From contig JAXHUA010000091.1 of NCBI GenBank assembly GCA_034189695.1, positions 1 through 15,721 of the forward strand: a DNA stretch of 15,721 bases, written 5' to 3'. Below, piece by piece: positions 1 through 6,849 of the stretch. This DNA comes from JAXHUA01 sp034189695 (GTDB lineage Bacteria > Chloroflexota > Dehalococcoidia > E44-bin15). Numbering within the stretch: the stretch's first letter is position 1; each line of letters begins with the position of its first letter. The translations under genes were made by a program, and so were the position numbers. The notes under the pieces are model-generated. The model was not told the DNA's origin. It saw nothing but the letters and a program-made list of their open reading frames with translations, and did no database searches.

Positions 1-94
1 CCGGCTTGCCCGACGGTGCCACACTCATAAGATGCGTCACGTGACAGGCGGGATTGCGGAACACATATTCCTTTGACGGGGAGAGGAGGAAGCC

Positions 95-979
95 ATGCCT
101 ACATTCGATTTCCGTTTCGACCTTTCGGCTGTGGTCACTGGGGCAGCCAAGATAGCGATCATACTTGCTGTCACGTTGATTCTGCTACTGATCGCCAGGC
201 GGCTGGTTCCCAGGATCATCAGGCTACGCATTCCGAGGATTCGAGAGGAAACACCGGACCAACTCGCGGTGAGATCGACGACCCTTTCTCGCGTCCTGCT
301 CCAGGTCTTCTCTGCAGTGCTGTGGCTGATTGCCGTCCTCATGATGCTCAGTGTGGTGGGAGTGAACATCACTCCCGTCCTAGCCGCTGTCGGCGTCGCC
401 GCGTTGGCGGTCGGGTTCGCGGCGCAGAACCTTGTTCGTGACTACCTGCACGGGTTCTTCATTGTCATGGAGGACTGGTACCGTGTGGGCGAAGTGGCGA
501 CCGTCTCGGGTATAGGCGGGCTGGTGGAGGACGTGAACCTCAGGCGCACTGTGCTTCGCGACATCAATGGCACCAAGCACTACATTCCCAACAACAAGGT
601 GGAACTCGCCAGCAACATGACGCGGGACTGGGCGAGGATAAACCTGAACGTCTCCGTTGCCTACAAGGAAGACCTCAGTCGAGTGTTCGAGGTGATCAAC
701 GAGGTCTGTCAGGAAGTCAAGGACGACCCGGCCTGGGGCCAGCATATGTTGACCACGCCAAGCGTACTGCGGGTCGACAACCTGGGCGACAACGGTGTGG
801 ATATAAAGATTCTGGGAGACACCAAGCCCATACAGCAGTGGGCTCTGATGGGAGAGCTTCGCAAGCGGCTGAAAGACCGCTTCGACCAGGAAGGTATTGA
901 GATCCCCTGGCCGCACACCAAGGTGTATTTCGGGAGTTCACCGCCGAATGACGACGGCAACGGCAGCGTTCCACGCTGA
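95..979 (+). CDS. MscS-family small-conductance mechanosensitive channel
   Basis: The 294-residue protein is an inner-membrane channel that opens under membrane tension to release solutes during osmotic downshock. A first membrane helix lies near residues 13-36 and a second near 68-90. The third, pore-lining helix near 92-118 (VLAAVGVAALAVGFAAQNLV) has the Ala/Gly-rich pattern of MscS TM3. The conserved cytoplasmic beta domain follows (FFIVMEDWYRVGE, then GLVEDVNLRRT and YIPNNKV), and the alpha/beta vestibule ends near PWPHTKVYF. The length matches the short three-helix members of the family. The ATG is preceded by a strong GAGGAGGA ribosome binding site, which supports this start. The antiporter gene follows in the same direction 106 bp later, suggesting a shared role in ion or osmotic homeostasis, but co-transcription is not shown. 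The family call is secure; the gating properties cannot be read from sequence. Confidence 0.93.
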   Translation: MPTFDFRFDLSAVVTGAAKIAIILAVTLILLLIARRLVPRIIRLRIPRIREETPDQLAVRSTTLSRVLLQVFSAVLWLIAVLMMLSVVGVNITPVLAAVGVAALAVGFAAQNLVRDYLHGFFIVMEDWYRVGEVATVSGIGGLVEDVNLRRTVLRDINGTKHYIPNNKVELASNMTRDWARINLNVSVAYKEDLSRVFEVINEVCQEVKDDPAWGQHMLTTPSVLRVDNLGDNGVDIKILGDTKPIQQWALMGELRKRLKDRFDQEGIEIPWPHTKVYFGSSPPNDDGNGSVPR

Positions 980-1085
980 ACTCCCCTGAGCCGCACTGGG
1001 GCAGGGTCCCGGACAACAGGCCGATTGCCGGTGTGAGTGCTGGCCGAACAGGTCCAGCAGGCGTCAAACACGACCGGGAGTGTGA

Positions 1086-2042
1086 ATGATGACTTTCGCG
1101 CTATGGGTAGTGGTCTTCATAGCGAGTCTGACCGCTTTGGTTGTAGCGGCGCGCTACTTCACCATCGCCGCCGAGAGAATCGGCGTCTACTTCGGCATCC
1201 CTGCCTTCATAGTCGGCGTCACCATCGTGGCGATAGGCACGTCGCTGCCCGAGCTGGTATCGTCAGTCCTGGCCGTTGTCCACGGCTCCTCCGAGATTGT
1301 CGTCGGCAATGTGGTCGGCTCCAACGTGACGAACATATTCCTTATCCTGGGCATCTCGGCCGCGATCGGGAGCAGACTGCAGATCACCTACGAACTCATT
1401 CACGTCGACTTGCCGCTGCTCGTGGGTTCAGCGTTTCTGCTGGCGGTGACCATCTGGTACGGCGGATTCAGCCTGTTTGACGCCCTTCTCTGCCTTGCCG
1501 CCTTCGCTGTCTACCTGCACTACACGCTGACCGTGGAGAGGAAGCGCGACGATGCCGGTTCCCGGAACGAAAACGGCAAGCCGGCGATGAGAAAGCTGGG
1601 GCGCAGCACCCTCCCCATTCTGGTCATCTCCGCGGGCTTCATCTACCTCGGCGCGGAGTACACGATCACGTCAGTCATCAAGCTGTCGGAGATACTCCAG
1701 ATCGGCACGGAGGTCATAGCCGTCAGTGCAGTGGCCCTTGGTACGTCGCTGCCCGAGCTGTTGGTGAGCGTTGTGGCCGCGAGAAGAGGCAGCCCCGATA
1801 TCGCGGTGGGCAATATCCTGGGTTCAAACATCTTCAATGCCCTCGTGGTCATGGGTGTACCCGGCCTGTTTGCGACTCTCGCCATACCCGAAGGCATGAC
1901 CACCTTCGCCCTTCCCATGATGCTCGTAGCCACACTGCTCTATCTCTTCATCACCCACGATAGGCAGATAACAAGATGGGAGGGCCTGCTGCTGGTGGTG
2001 TTCTACGTATTCTTCATCGGAGCGTTGTTCAATCTGACGTAA
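1086..2042 (+). CDS. Calcium/sodium antiporter, CaCA family (YrbG-like)
   Basis: The 318-residue polytopic membrane protein belongs to the Ca2+:cation antiporter family, which exchanges Ca2+ (or another cation) for Na+ or H+. The two inverted alpha-repeats are clear: GTSLPEL at residues 51-57 with GNVVGSN at 74-80, and GTSLPEL at 219-225 with GNILGSN at 242-248. The Glu in each GTSLPEL is the expected ion ligand. About ten hydrophobic segments are present, with a charged cytoplasmic loop near residues 150-172 separating the halves, as in YrbG-type exchangers. Two ATG codons in a row open the frame; a GGGAG stretch lies just upstream and either ATG is possible. It lies downstream of the MscS gene on the same strand and converges on the trpB-like gene, 54 bp away. 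Ion specificity is not deducible from these motifs. Confidence 0.93.
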   Translation: MMTFALWVVVFIASLTALVVAARYFTIAAERIGVYFGIPAFIVGVTIVAIGTSLPELVSSVLAVVHGSSEIVVGNVVGSNVTNIFLILGISAAIGSRLQITYELIHVDLPLLVGSAFLLAVTIWYGGFSLFDALLCLAAFAVYLHYTLTVERKRDDAGSRNENGKPAMRKLGRSTLPILVISAGFIYLGAEYTITSVIKLSEILQIGTEVIAVSAVALGTSLPELLVSVVAARRGSPDIAVGNILGSNIFNALVVMGVPGLFATLAIPEGMTTFALPMMLVATLLYLFITHDRQITRWEGLLLVVFYVFFIGALFNLT

Positions 2043-2096
2043 GACACAGCACGAGTGAACAGCGAGCCAGGCTCTTCCTCTCATCCAACGCCGCTA

Positions 2097-3392
2097 TCAG
2101 CCCTTCTTCTGGGCAAGATGCTCCTGATACGCCTCCAGGTCGAAGTATCCGTGGGCATTCAGGGCGAAGAGTATGACCATGCTCTTGCCAGCGGACTTGC
2201 AGCGCAGCGCCTCCTCGACCACCGCCTTGATAGCGTAGGCTGACTCGGGCGCCGGGACAATCCCTTCACTGTGGGTGAAAAGGATCGCAGCATCCAGGAC
2301 GTCCTCCTGCCGATAGGCCACCGCCTCGATGACCTTGTTGTCGTACAGGGCGCTCACCACCGGAGACATACCGTGGTAGCGCATGGCGGCAGCTCGAATG
2401 GGGGGCGGGATGAAATCGTGGCCCAGCGTATGCATCTTCAGCATGGGCATCACTCCGGTGACGTCGGCATAGTCATAGGAGTACGTGCCGCCGGTCAGAC
2501 TGGGGACCTCCGCCGGCTCGGCGGCAATGAAACGGCTCCTTTTCTTCTTCAGACTGTCGCTTATGAAGGGAAAAACGAGCCCGGCGAAATTGCTGCCGCC
2601 ACCGACGCAGCCGATCACGATGTCGGGATACTGCTTCACCATGTCCATCTGCTTCCTTGCCTCGAGACCAATGACGGTCTGATGAAGCACGACATGGTTC
2701 AACACGCTACCCAGAGCGTACTTCGTGTCTGCGTCGCCCAAGGCCTCGGAAGCCGCCTCACTGATAGCGACACCCAGGTTGGTGTCCACGGTTGCCTCCC
2801 CCGCTGCCTGCTTGCCGGTCGCTGATGGGCTGCTGGGGCTCGGCACCACCTCGGCGTCCCAGAGGTCCATCATTATTCTACCGTATGGCTTCCGCTCGTA
2901 GCTCAGCCTGACCATGTACACCTTGCACTTGATCTGGAAGAACTTGCACGCCATGGCCAACGCGATACCCCACTCACCTGCCCCGGTGCCAGTGGTTATC
3001 CGCTCGACGCCCTCCTGCTTGCAGTAGAATGCCTGGGCTACCGCGGTGTTCAGTTCGTGGCTTCCCGACGGACTGATCCCTTCATACTTGTAGTAGATGC
3101 GGGCCGGCGTGTCCAACGCCTCTTCGAATCGCTCGGCCCGGAACAGGGGCGTCGGGCGCCACAGCCGGTATATGGCCCGCACCTGTTCAGGTATCCGGGT
3201 GGTACGTCGCTCCTTGTCGAGTTCCTGCTTCGCCAGCTCGAGTGGGAACAGGTCGGTAAGGTCGTGCGGCCCAATGGGGTAGCCCGTGCTTGGGCTGGTG
3301 GCGGGCGGCAGGTCAAATGGCAGGTCGGGTATGATATTGTACCAGTCGGACGGGATGTCGTCTTCGCGCAGCATGATCTTCTTGTCCGGCAT
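2097..3392 (-). CDS. TrpB2-like PLP-fold protein lacking key catalytic residues
   Basis: The 431-residue protein matches the TrpB2 (tryptophan synthase beta-like) family along its whole length. Landmarks are LWRPTPLFRAERFE near 78, YYKYEGISPSGSH at 100-112, SYERKPY near 164-170, LGSVLNHVVLHQTVIGLEA near 227-245, the phosphate-binding CVGGGSN at 262-268, TLGHDFIPPPIRA near 322-334, and EGIVPAPESAYAI near 376-388. However, Glu113 stands where the Schiff-base Lys is expected (family GSHKxN, here GSHELN). Gly135 stands where the catalytic Glu is expected (family ETGAGQWG, here GTGAGEWG). Asn412 stands where the Ser contacting the PLP ring is expected (family LSGHG, here LNAHG). Tryptophan synthesis is therefore doubtful, and it may be a pseudoenzyme or a repurposed fold. 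The ATG at 3392 is chosen because AGGAGG lies 8 nt upstream; a TTG at 3395 is the alternative. No trpA or other trp gene is present in the window. Confidence 0.9.
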   Translation of the reverse strand: MPDKKIMLREDDIPSDWYNIIPDLPFDLPPATSPSTGYPIGPHDLTDLFPLELAKQELDKERRTTRIPEQVRAIYRLWRPTPLFRAERFEEALDTPARIYYKYEGISPSGSHELNTAVAQAFYCKQEGVERITTGTGAGEWGIALAMACKFFQIKCKVYMVRLSYERKPYGRIMMDLWDAEVVPSPSSPSATGKQAAGEATVDTNLGVAISEAASEALGDADTKYALGSVLNHVVLHQTVIGLEARKQMDMVKQYPDIVIGCVGGGSNFAGLVFPFISDSLKKKRSRFIAAEPAEVPSLTGGTYSYDYADVTGVMPMLKMHTLGHDFIPPPIRAAAMRYHGMSPVVSALYDNKVIEAVAYRQEDVLDAAILFTHSEGIVPAPESAYAIKAVVEEALRCKSAGKSMVILFALNAHGYFDLEAYQEHLAQKKG

Positions 3393-3467
3393 CAACTCAC
3401 CTCCTGACTATTTCGTGGCGCAAACGAATCTCGCGCGATATCGCACAGTCTGACGTGACAGGCTGAA

Positions 3468-3561
3468 GCAACCACGACAAGGATGACAAACGACATCCGC
3501 ACCCAGCGCAAGAGAAGCGAGCCTCAGTGCGGGCGCATCCTTGTCAACCGTACGTGGTTGT
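3468..3561. repeat. Composite long inverted repeat upstream of the trpB-like gene
   Basis: Three nested pairings are visible. CAACCAC (3469-3475) pairs with GTGGTTG (3554-3560). Inside it, GACAAGGATG (3476-3485) pairs perfectly with CATCCTTGTC (3536-3545), leaving an 8-nt bulge on the right side (3546-3553). Innermost, CCGCAC (3497-3502) pairs with GTGCGG (3527-3532). On the minus strand the element would lie in the 5' leader or promoter region of the trpB-like gene, whose start is about 75 bp further on. It also lies just beyond the corA stop on the same strand, so it could end corA transcripts, act as a leader structure, or be a small palindromic element. No U-tract follows either arm. Confidence 0.55.
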
Positions 3562-3592
3562 CCAGGCATGGAAGCCTCCAGGATTCACCGGC

Positions 3593-4660
3593 CTAATGCG
3601 GCCTTGCCCGGTGGGTGAGATGTCCCACCAGTTTCTGGGGCTCCACGGTGAATAGTGCTACTCGTGTCATCCGTTTCCGACCCCACGTGATCCAGTTCCG
3701 TGCCCAGAACCAATACACCGCGCCGCCCACCACGAGCGCCATGAAGCCAAGCACGACGAAATACGCCCACTGGCAGTGCAGCTCAGGCATGTTGTCGAAG
3801 TTCATGCCGTAGATGCCGGCCAGCAGCGCCAGAGGCAGGAAGATGGTGGCCACCATTGACAGGACCCTCATCGTCTCGTTCTGGCGGTTGGCCATGGACG
3901 ACAGGTAGGTGGATAGTGCATTGTCCGCCCTGTCCCGCAGAGTCTGGTTCAAGTCCTCGATACGCACTATGTGGTCGTAGACATCCCGGTAGAAGATCTG
4001 TGCTTCCTCTCCTATCAGGGTGAACTCGCCCCGGCTCAGGCGGTACATAATCTCTCGCTGCGGGGCCATCACTCGATGCAAGCGCAGGGTGGACCGCTTG
4101 AACTTAAGTATGGCCTCAATGGTGGATTGCCTGGGATCGCGAATCGCCTCCTCCTCGATTGTCTCGGCTGCGTCACCTATGGCGTCGACCGTGGGCAGCA
4201 CGTTGTCGACCAGCGCATCAACAAGAGCGTGAGCCAGGAAATCGGCACCACGTCGCATCGGGCGGCCCGTCTCTCGCACCATATGGCTGACGTAGGAGAT
4301 GCTGTACAACGGAAGGTTGTGATTGCTGACCACGAAATGAGACCCCAGGAACAGCGCCAGTTCCGCGGTCTCCACGATGTCCGTCTCCGCCGCGTGGTTG
4401 ATGCCATGGACAACGATGAAGAGATGGTCATCGAACTCGTCGATCTTGGGCGCGTGGACCTGGGTGCTCACGCAGTCCTCGACGGCGAGATGATGGAAAC
4501 CGAAACCGCGCTCAAGAAGGGCACCGTCCTCCGGTGTGGTGTCACAGATGTCCACCCACAGCAATCCCTGCCGTGATTCGAAGGCCTGCCGAATCTCGTC
4601 CTCACCCAGGTCACTCCGGAGCCTGCCTTCAGGACTCATATGGTAGGCTGCGTACGGCAT
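3593..4660 (-). CDS. corA: CorA-family magnesium/cobalt transporter
   Basis: The 355-residue protein is a CorA-type divalent cation channel, expected to be a homopentamer in the cytoplasmic membrane that passes Mg2+ (also Co2+ or Ni2+). A long cytoplasmic N-terminal domain (residues 1 to about 265) is followed by two C-terminal membrane helices. TM1 ends in the diagnostic YGMNFDNMPEL, with the GMN selectivity motif at residues 285-287 and the acidic periplasmic MPEL loop after it. TM2 covers about 299-320, and a basic tail (WGRKRMTR) follows. The willow-helix segment near 240-265 (RIEDLNQTLRDRADNALSTY) is typical of the family. The start has a strong GGGAGGTGAG ribosome binding site immediately upstream. 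The gene is divergent from the methyltransferase gene and has the same orientation as the trpB-like gene, about 200 bp upstream of it. The family call is secure; the transported ion in vivo is inferred. Confidence 0.95.
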   Translation of the reverse strand: MPYAAYHMSPEGRLRSDLGEDEIRQAFESRQGLLWVDICDTTPEDGALLERGFGFHHLAVEDCVSTQVHAPKIDEFDDHLFIVVHGINHAAETDIVETAELALFLGSHFVVSNHNLPLYSISYVSHMVRETGRPMRRGADFLAHALVDALVDNVLPTVDAIGDAAETIEEEAIRDPRQSTIEAILKFKRSTLRLHRVMAPQREIMYRLSRGEFTLIGEEAQIFYRDVYDHIVRIEDLNQTLRDRADNALSTYLSSMANRQNETMRVLSMVATIFLPLALLAGIYGMNFDNMPELHCQWAYFVVLGFMALVVGGAVYWFWARNWITWGRKRMTRVALFTVEPQKLVGHLTHRARPH

Positions 4661-4955
4661 ATCTCACCTCCCATGGTGCTGGCGATGCGCTGTCTCGTGC
4701 CGCAGAGCCCCCAGTTGAGTTCCGCCGGAAGCGGTGTTGGACACGAACCGACCGGGTCCAACGCCTTGCCGTGCGGCTGCCAGCCGTCTACTCACCAGTG
4801 CCGACATGATAGCGATGCGATTCGAGTTATTCAACAGGCCACCACCACCCACAGCGCGGCGCTGTTTCCAAACCGCCCCGCAGTATGCCACAATGGCGGC
4901 GTCGTGCACGGGGACCGGCTCAAGGCGGCCGCCGGTGCGGGCAGGTACCCATACG

Positions 4956-5708
4956 ATGACGAACGATGTGCTCAGCGAGCTGCGCGAGGAGCTGGCGACG
5001 GAGGGCGCCTTCCGATGCCACTACACCAGGAGAGCGTTCCTGATGCTCCCGCCTCTCGACAGGCCTCGCATCCTCGACGTCGGCTGCGGCTACGGCGGAC
5101 CCACCGTCGAGCTGGCACGGCTCAGCCGCGGGCACGTTGTCGGGCTGGACATAGACCAGCAGCGTCTGGACCGGCTCGCCCGCAAGGCGGCGGAGCAGGG
5201 GCTCGCCGAGCGGGTGACGCCGGTGCACGGCTCGATGTTCGAGATGGACTTTCCCGAGGGGAGCTTCGACGTCATCTGGGCGGAAGGCTCAATATGGCTC
5301 ATCGGCTTCGAGAGGGGCCTCCGGGAGTGGCGCCGCTTCCTCAAACAGGATGGCTTCCTCGTCGTCCACGAAATGGCCTGGCTGCGCCCCGACCCGCCGG
5401 AGGAGGTCCGCCGGTACTGGGACGGGGTCTACCCTGGCATACGATGTGTGGAGGAGTACCTGGAGGAGGTCCCCGCCTGCGGATACGACGTCGTCGGGTA
5501 TTTCGCGCTTCCAGAAGACGCGTGGTGGACCGAGTACTACGCCCCGCTGGAAAGGCGGATCGGGGAGCTGCGCACCAAGTACGCGGGCAACCGGGAGGCC
5601 CTCGCGGTGCTCGACGGGCAGCAGGCGGAGGTCGAGCTGTTCAGGAACCACATGGCCTGGTACGGGTCGGCCTTCTTCGTGATGAGGAAAGGTGGGGCCC
5701 CCAGGTGA
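4956..5708 (+). CDS. Class I SAM-dependent methyltransferase
   Basis: The 250-residue protein has a Rossmann-type methyltransferase core. Motif I is ILDVGCGYGGPT near residues 39-50, followed by the acidic loop VVGLDID with Asp65 expected to bind the ribose of S-adenosylmethionine. Then come GSMFEMDFPEGSFDVIWAEG (motifs II/III) and a helix-strand pair with GFLVVHEMAW. The C-terminal half (RRYWDGVYPGIRCVEEYLEE, DAWWTEYYAPLERRI) is rich in aromatic residues and resembles UbiE/methyltransferase-11-type proteins, so the substrate is probably a small molecule. It cannot be named. The frame stays open upstream to 4734, but that part reads as low-complexity Pro/Ala/Arg sequence, so the ATG at 4956 (MTNDVLSELREEL) is preferred despite only a weak GCAGGT ribosome binding site. 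The gene is divergent from corA. The small ABM protein follows 214 bp downstream. Confidence 0.88.
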   Translation: MTNDVLSELREELATEGAFRCHYTRRAFLMLPPLDRPRILDVGCGYGGPTVELARLSRGHVVGLDIDQQRLDRLARKAAEQGLAERVTPVHGSMFEMDFPEGSFDVIWAEGSIWLIGFERGLREWRRFLKQDGFLVVHEMAWLRPDPPEEVRRYWDGVYPGIRCVEEYLEEVPACGYDVVGYFALPEDAWWTEYYAPLERRIGELRTKYAGNREALAVLDGQQAEVELFRNHMAWYGSAFFVMRKGGAPR

Positions 5709-5844
5709 CATGGGGGATGCGTCCTGATGGAAGCCAGGACCGGTGCCGCTGACGGGTTGACTATCTGCCGGTCGCGTCCTCCAGGGGCACGTCAGACCCT
5801 TGCGCCCCACTCCCCGTCACCGACGAGGCAGGCTGCCCGCCGGC

Positions 5845-5873
5845 TTGACATTGCCGTGCCAGGGCTTTAGCTT
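5845..5873 (+). promoter_or_regulatory. Candidate promoter for the ABM-family gene
   Basis: A perfect -35 box TTGACA (5845-5850) is followed after 17 bp by TAGCTT (5868-5873), a weak -10 match. It is about 50 bp upstream of the ABM start and correctly oriented. The weak -10 keeps confidence low. Confidence 0.35.
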
Positions 5874-5922
5874 TGGGCTCAGCACGCATTGCAGGCGAGA
5901 CAAGACCGAAAGGAGACAACCG

Positions 5923-6237
5923 ATGCCCAAGACCGCAGTCTTTGTCAGAGTGAAGACCAAGCCGGGGATGCGCGAGGAGCTTCTTCGAGTCTATGAACAG
6001 TATCTCAAGCCCCATGCGGAGGCCGACGCCGATCAGGAGTTCTCCCTCTATTGCTGGGGAGTCGACGACGAAGACACGGTATGCCTTTTCGAGCTGTTCT
6101 CCGAGTCCTATGATTTGCAGGCCGCATTCCAATCGGACTGGTTCAAAGCCTACATGGAGAAGGCCGCCCCGCTGCTCGCCGGCCCTCCCGACATGGTCAT
6201 CGCCAATCCAATCTGGGCGAAGGGCACCCCCCTGTGA
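5923..6237 (+). CDS. ABM/dimeric alpha-beta-barrel family protein (putative quinol monooxygenase-like)
   Basis: The 104-residue protein begins with the strand pattern TAVFVRVKTKPGMREELLRVYE, typical of antibiotic-biosynthesis-monooxygenase (ABM/YgiN-like) ferredoxin-fold proteins. It continues through EFSLYCWGVDDEDTVCLFEL and SYDLQAAFQSDWFKAYMEKA to a final strand near residues 88-96. The length fits a single ABM domain, which normally works as a dimer. Family members oxidise quinols or aromatic compounds without a cofactor, but many have no known activity, so the function here is open. The ATG has an AAGGAGA ribosome binding site 7-8 nt upstream. A 7-bp hairpin follows the stop by 9 nt. It lies between the methyltransferase and csoR-like genes on the same strand but is separated from both by more than 130 bp, so it may be its own transcription unit. 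Confidence 0.82.
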   Translation: MPKTAVFVRVKTKPGMREELLRVYEQYLKPHAEADADQEFSLYCWGVDDEDTVCLFELFSESYDLQAAFQSDWFKAYMEKAAPLLAGPPDMVIANPIWAKGTPL

Positions 6238-6246
6238 CAAGCGGGC

Positions 6247-6263
6247 CTGGGCAGCATGCCCAG
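6247..6263 (+). terminator. Hairpin after the ABM gene, possible terminator
   Basis: CTGGGCA (6247-6253) and TGCCCAG (6257-6263) form a perfect 7-bp stem with a 3-nt loop, starting 9 nt after the ABM stop codon. No U-tract follows, so intrinsic termination is uncertain. Confidence 0.4.
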
Positions 6264-6285
6264 CTACCGTTCCAGCCTCGCATTG

Positions 6286-6340
6286 TGCTAGAATAGTGCA
6301 GTGGCTTCCGTGCTATGACACCCCACCCGGGTAGGTTATA
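6286..6340 (+). promoter_or_regulatory. Candidate extended -10 promoter and operator of the csoR-like gene
   Basis: An extended -10 element TGCTAGAAT (6286-6294) lies upstream of the repressor gene without a convincing -35 box. About 25 bp further on, the palindrome ACCCGGGT (6325-6332) sits in a C-tract/G-tract context flanked by A/T (from ACACCCC to GGTTATA, roughly 6318-6340). CsoR-family repressors bind operators with central C/G tracts and A/T flanks, so autoregulation at this site is a reasonable inference. Confidence 0.4.
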
Positions 6341-6377
6341 CGCACGAACTGAGAGCCAATTGCGTGCGGAGGCTATC

Positions 6378-6668
6378 ATGAATCAGGACGGGGTATCGCA
6401 GGACCTGCTGCTCAGGCGACTGAGAAGGATCGAGGGGCAGGTGCGAGGCATCCAGAAGATGATTGCTGACGGTCGCGACTGCGAGAGCCTCATCACCCAG
6501 CTAGCGGCCGTACGGTCAGCGATCGAGAGTGTGGGGTCGCTGATGCTGAGCAACTACATGAAGCTCTGCTTCCCCACAGCGGACCAGAGCGAACTGAAGG
6601 AGATCGACTCCCTCGCTCGCGCCGTATCCATATGGGGCAGGGTGCGTGTTGGCGACGGCACCCGCTAG
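6378..6668 (+). CDS. CsoR/RcnR/FrmR-family (DUF156) repressor, non-copper type
   Basis: The 96-residue all-helical repressor carries the family signature LLRRLRRIEGQVRGIQKMI near residues 11-29, the DNA-facing basic helix, followed by DCESLITQLAAVRSAIES. The ligand positions are Cys35, Tyr60 and Cys64 (RDC and YMKLC). Copper-sensing CsoR proteins have Cys-His-Cys with the motif HLxxC. Here the His is replaced by Tyr while both Cys are kept. CstR-type persulfide sensors also keep the two Cys and lack the His, so a thiol or sulfur sensor is possible; this is inference. The ATG at 6378 has a CGGAGG ribosome binding site 5 nt upstream. No metal-efflux or sulfur gene lies directly next to it in the window, so its target may be its own promoter or a distant locus. 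Confidence 0.9.
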   Translation: MNQDGVSQDLLLRRLRRIEGQVRGIQKMIADGRDCESLITQLAAVRSAIESVGSLMLSNYMKLCFPTADQSELKEIDSLARAVSIWGRVRVGDGTR

Positions 6669-6721
6669 ATTCGCCTTCCGCTCGCTCGCCACGGCGGGCC
6701 GCTCTCGGACCACAGGTAAGA

Positions 6722-6741
6722 AGGGCTCCCCGGAGAGCCCT
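6722..6741. terminator. Hairpin between convergent csoR-like and metF genes
   Basis: AGGGCTC (6722-6728) pairs with GAGCCCT (6735-6741) across a 6-nt loop. It lies 54 bp after the repressor stop and about 110 bp beyond the metF stop, where a bidirectional terminator would be expected. There is no U-tract on either strand. Confidence 0.45.
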
Positions 6742-6849
6742 CTCCCGGGTGTAGGCTAAGCAGTCTTCATCGCCAGACGACGCGCCGTGCGAAAGAGACA
6801 CAGCGTATCAAAGCCCGCACCGTGGCCTCCGTCGAGCCCCCGCTTCGCG

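Noticed and set aside
380..916. Long minus-strand frame opposite the MscS gene
   Set aside because: Shadow frame of a clear MscS channel; no start signal and no family features.
2271..2825. Plus-strand frame opposite the trpB-like gene
   Set aside because: Shadow of the conserved minus-strand coding sequence; His/Gly-rich composition typical of antisense reading.
4734..4955. N-terminal extension of the methyltransferase (frame open to 4734)
   Set aside because: The extension reads as Pro/Arg/Ala-rich sequence unlike the family and overlaps the corA promoter region; the ATG at 4956 gives a normal-length product.
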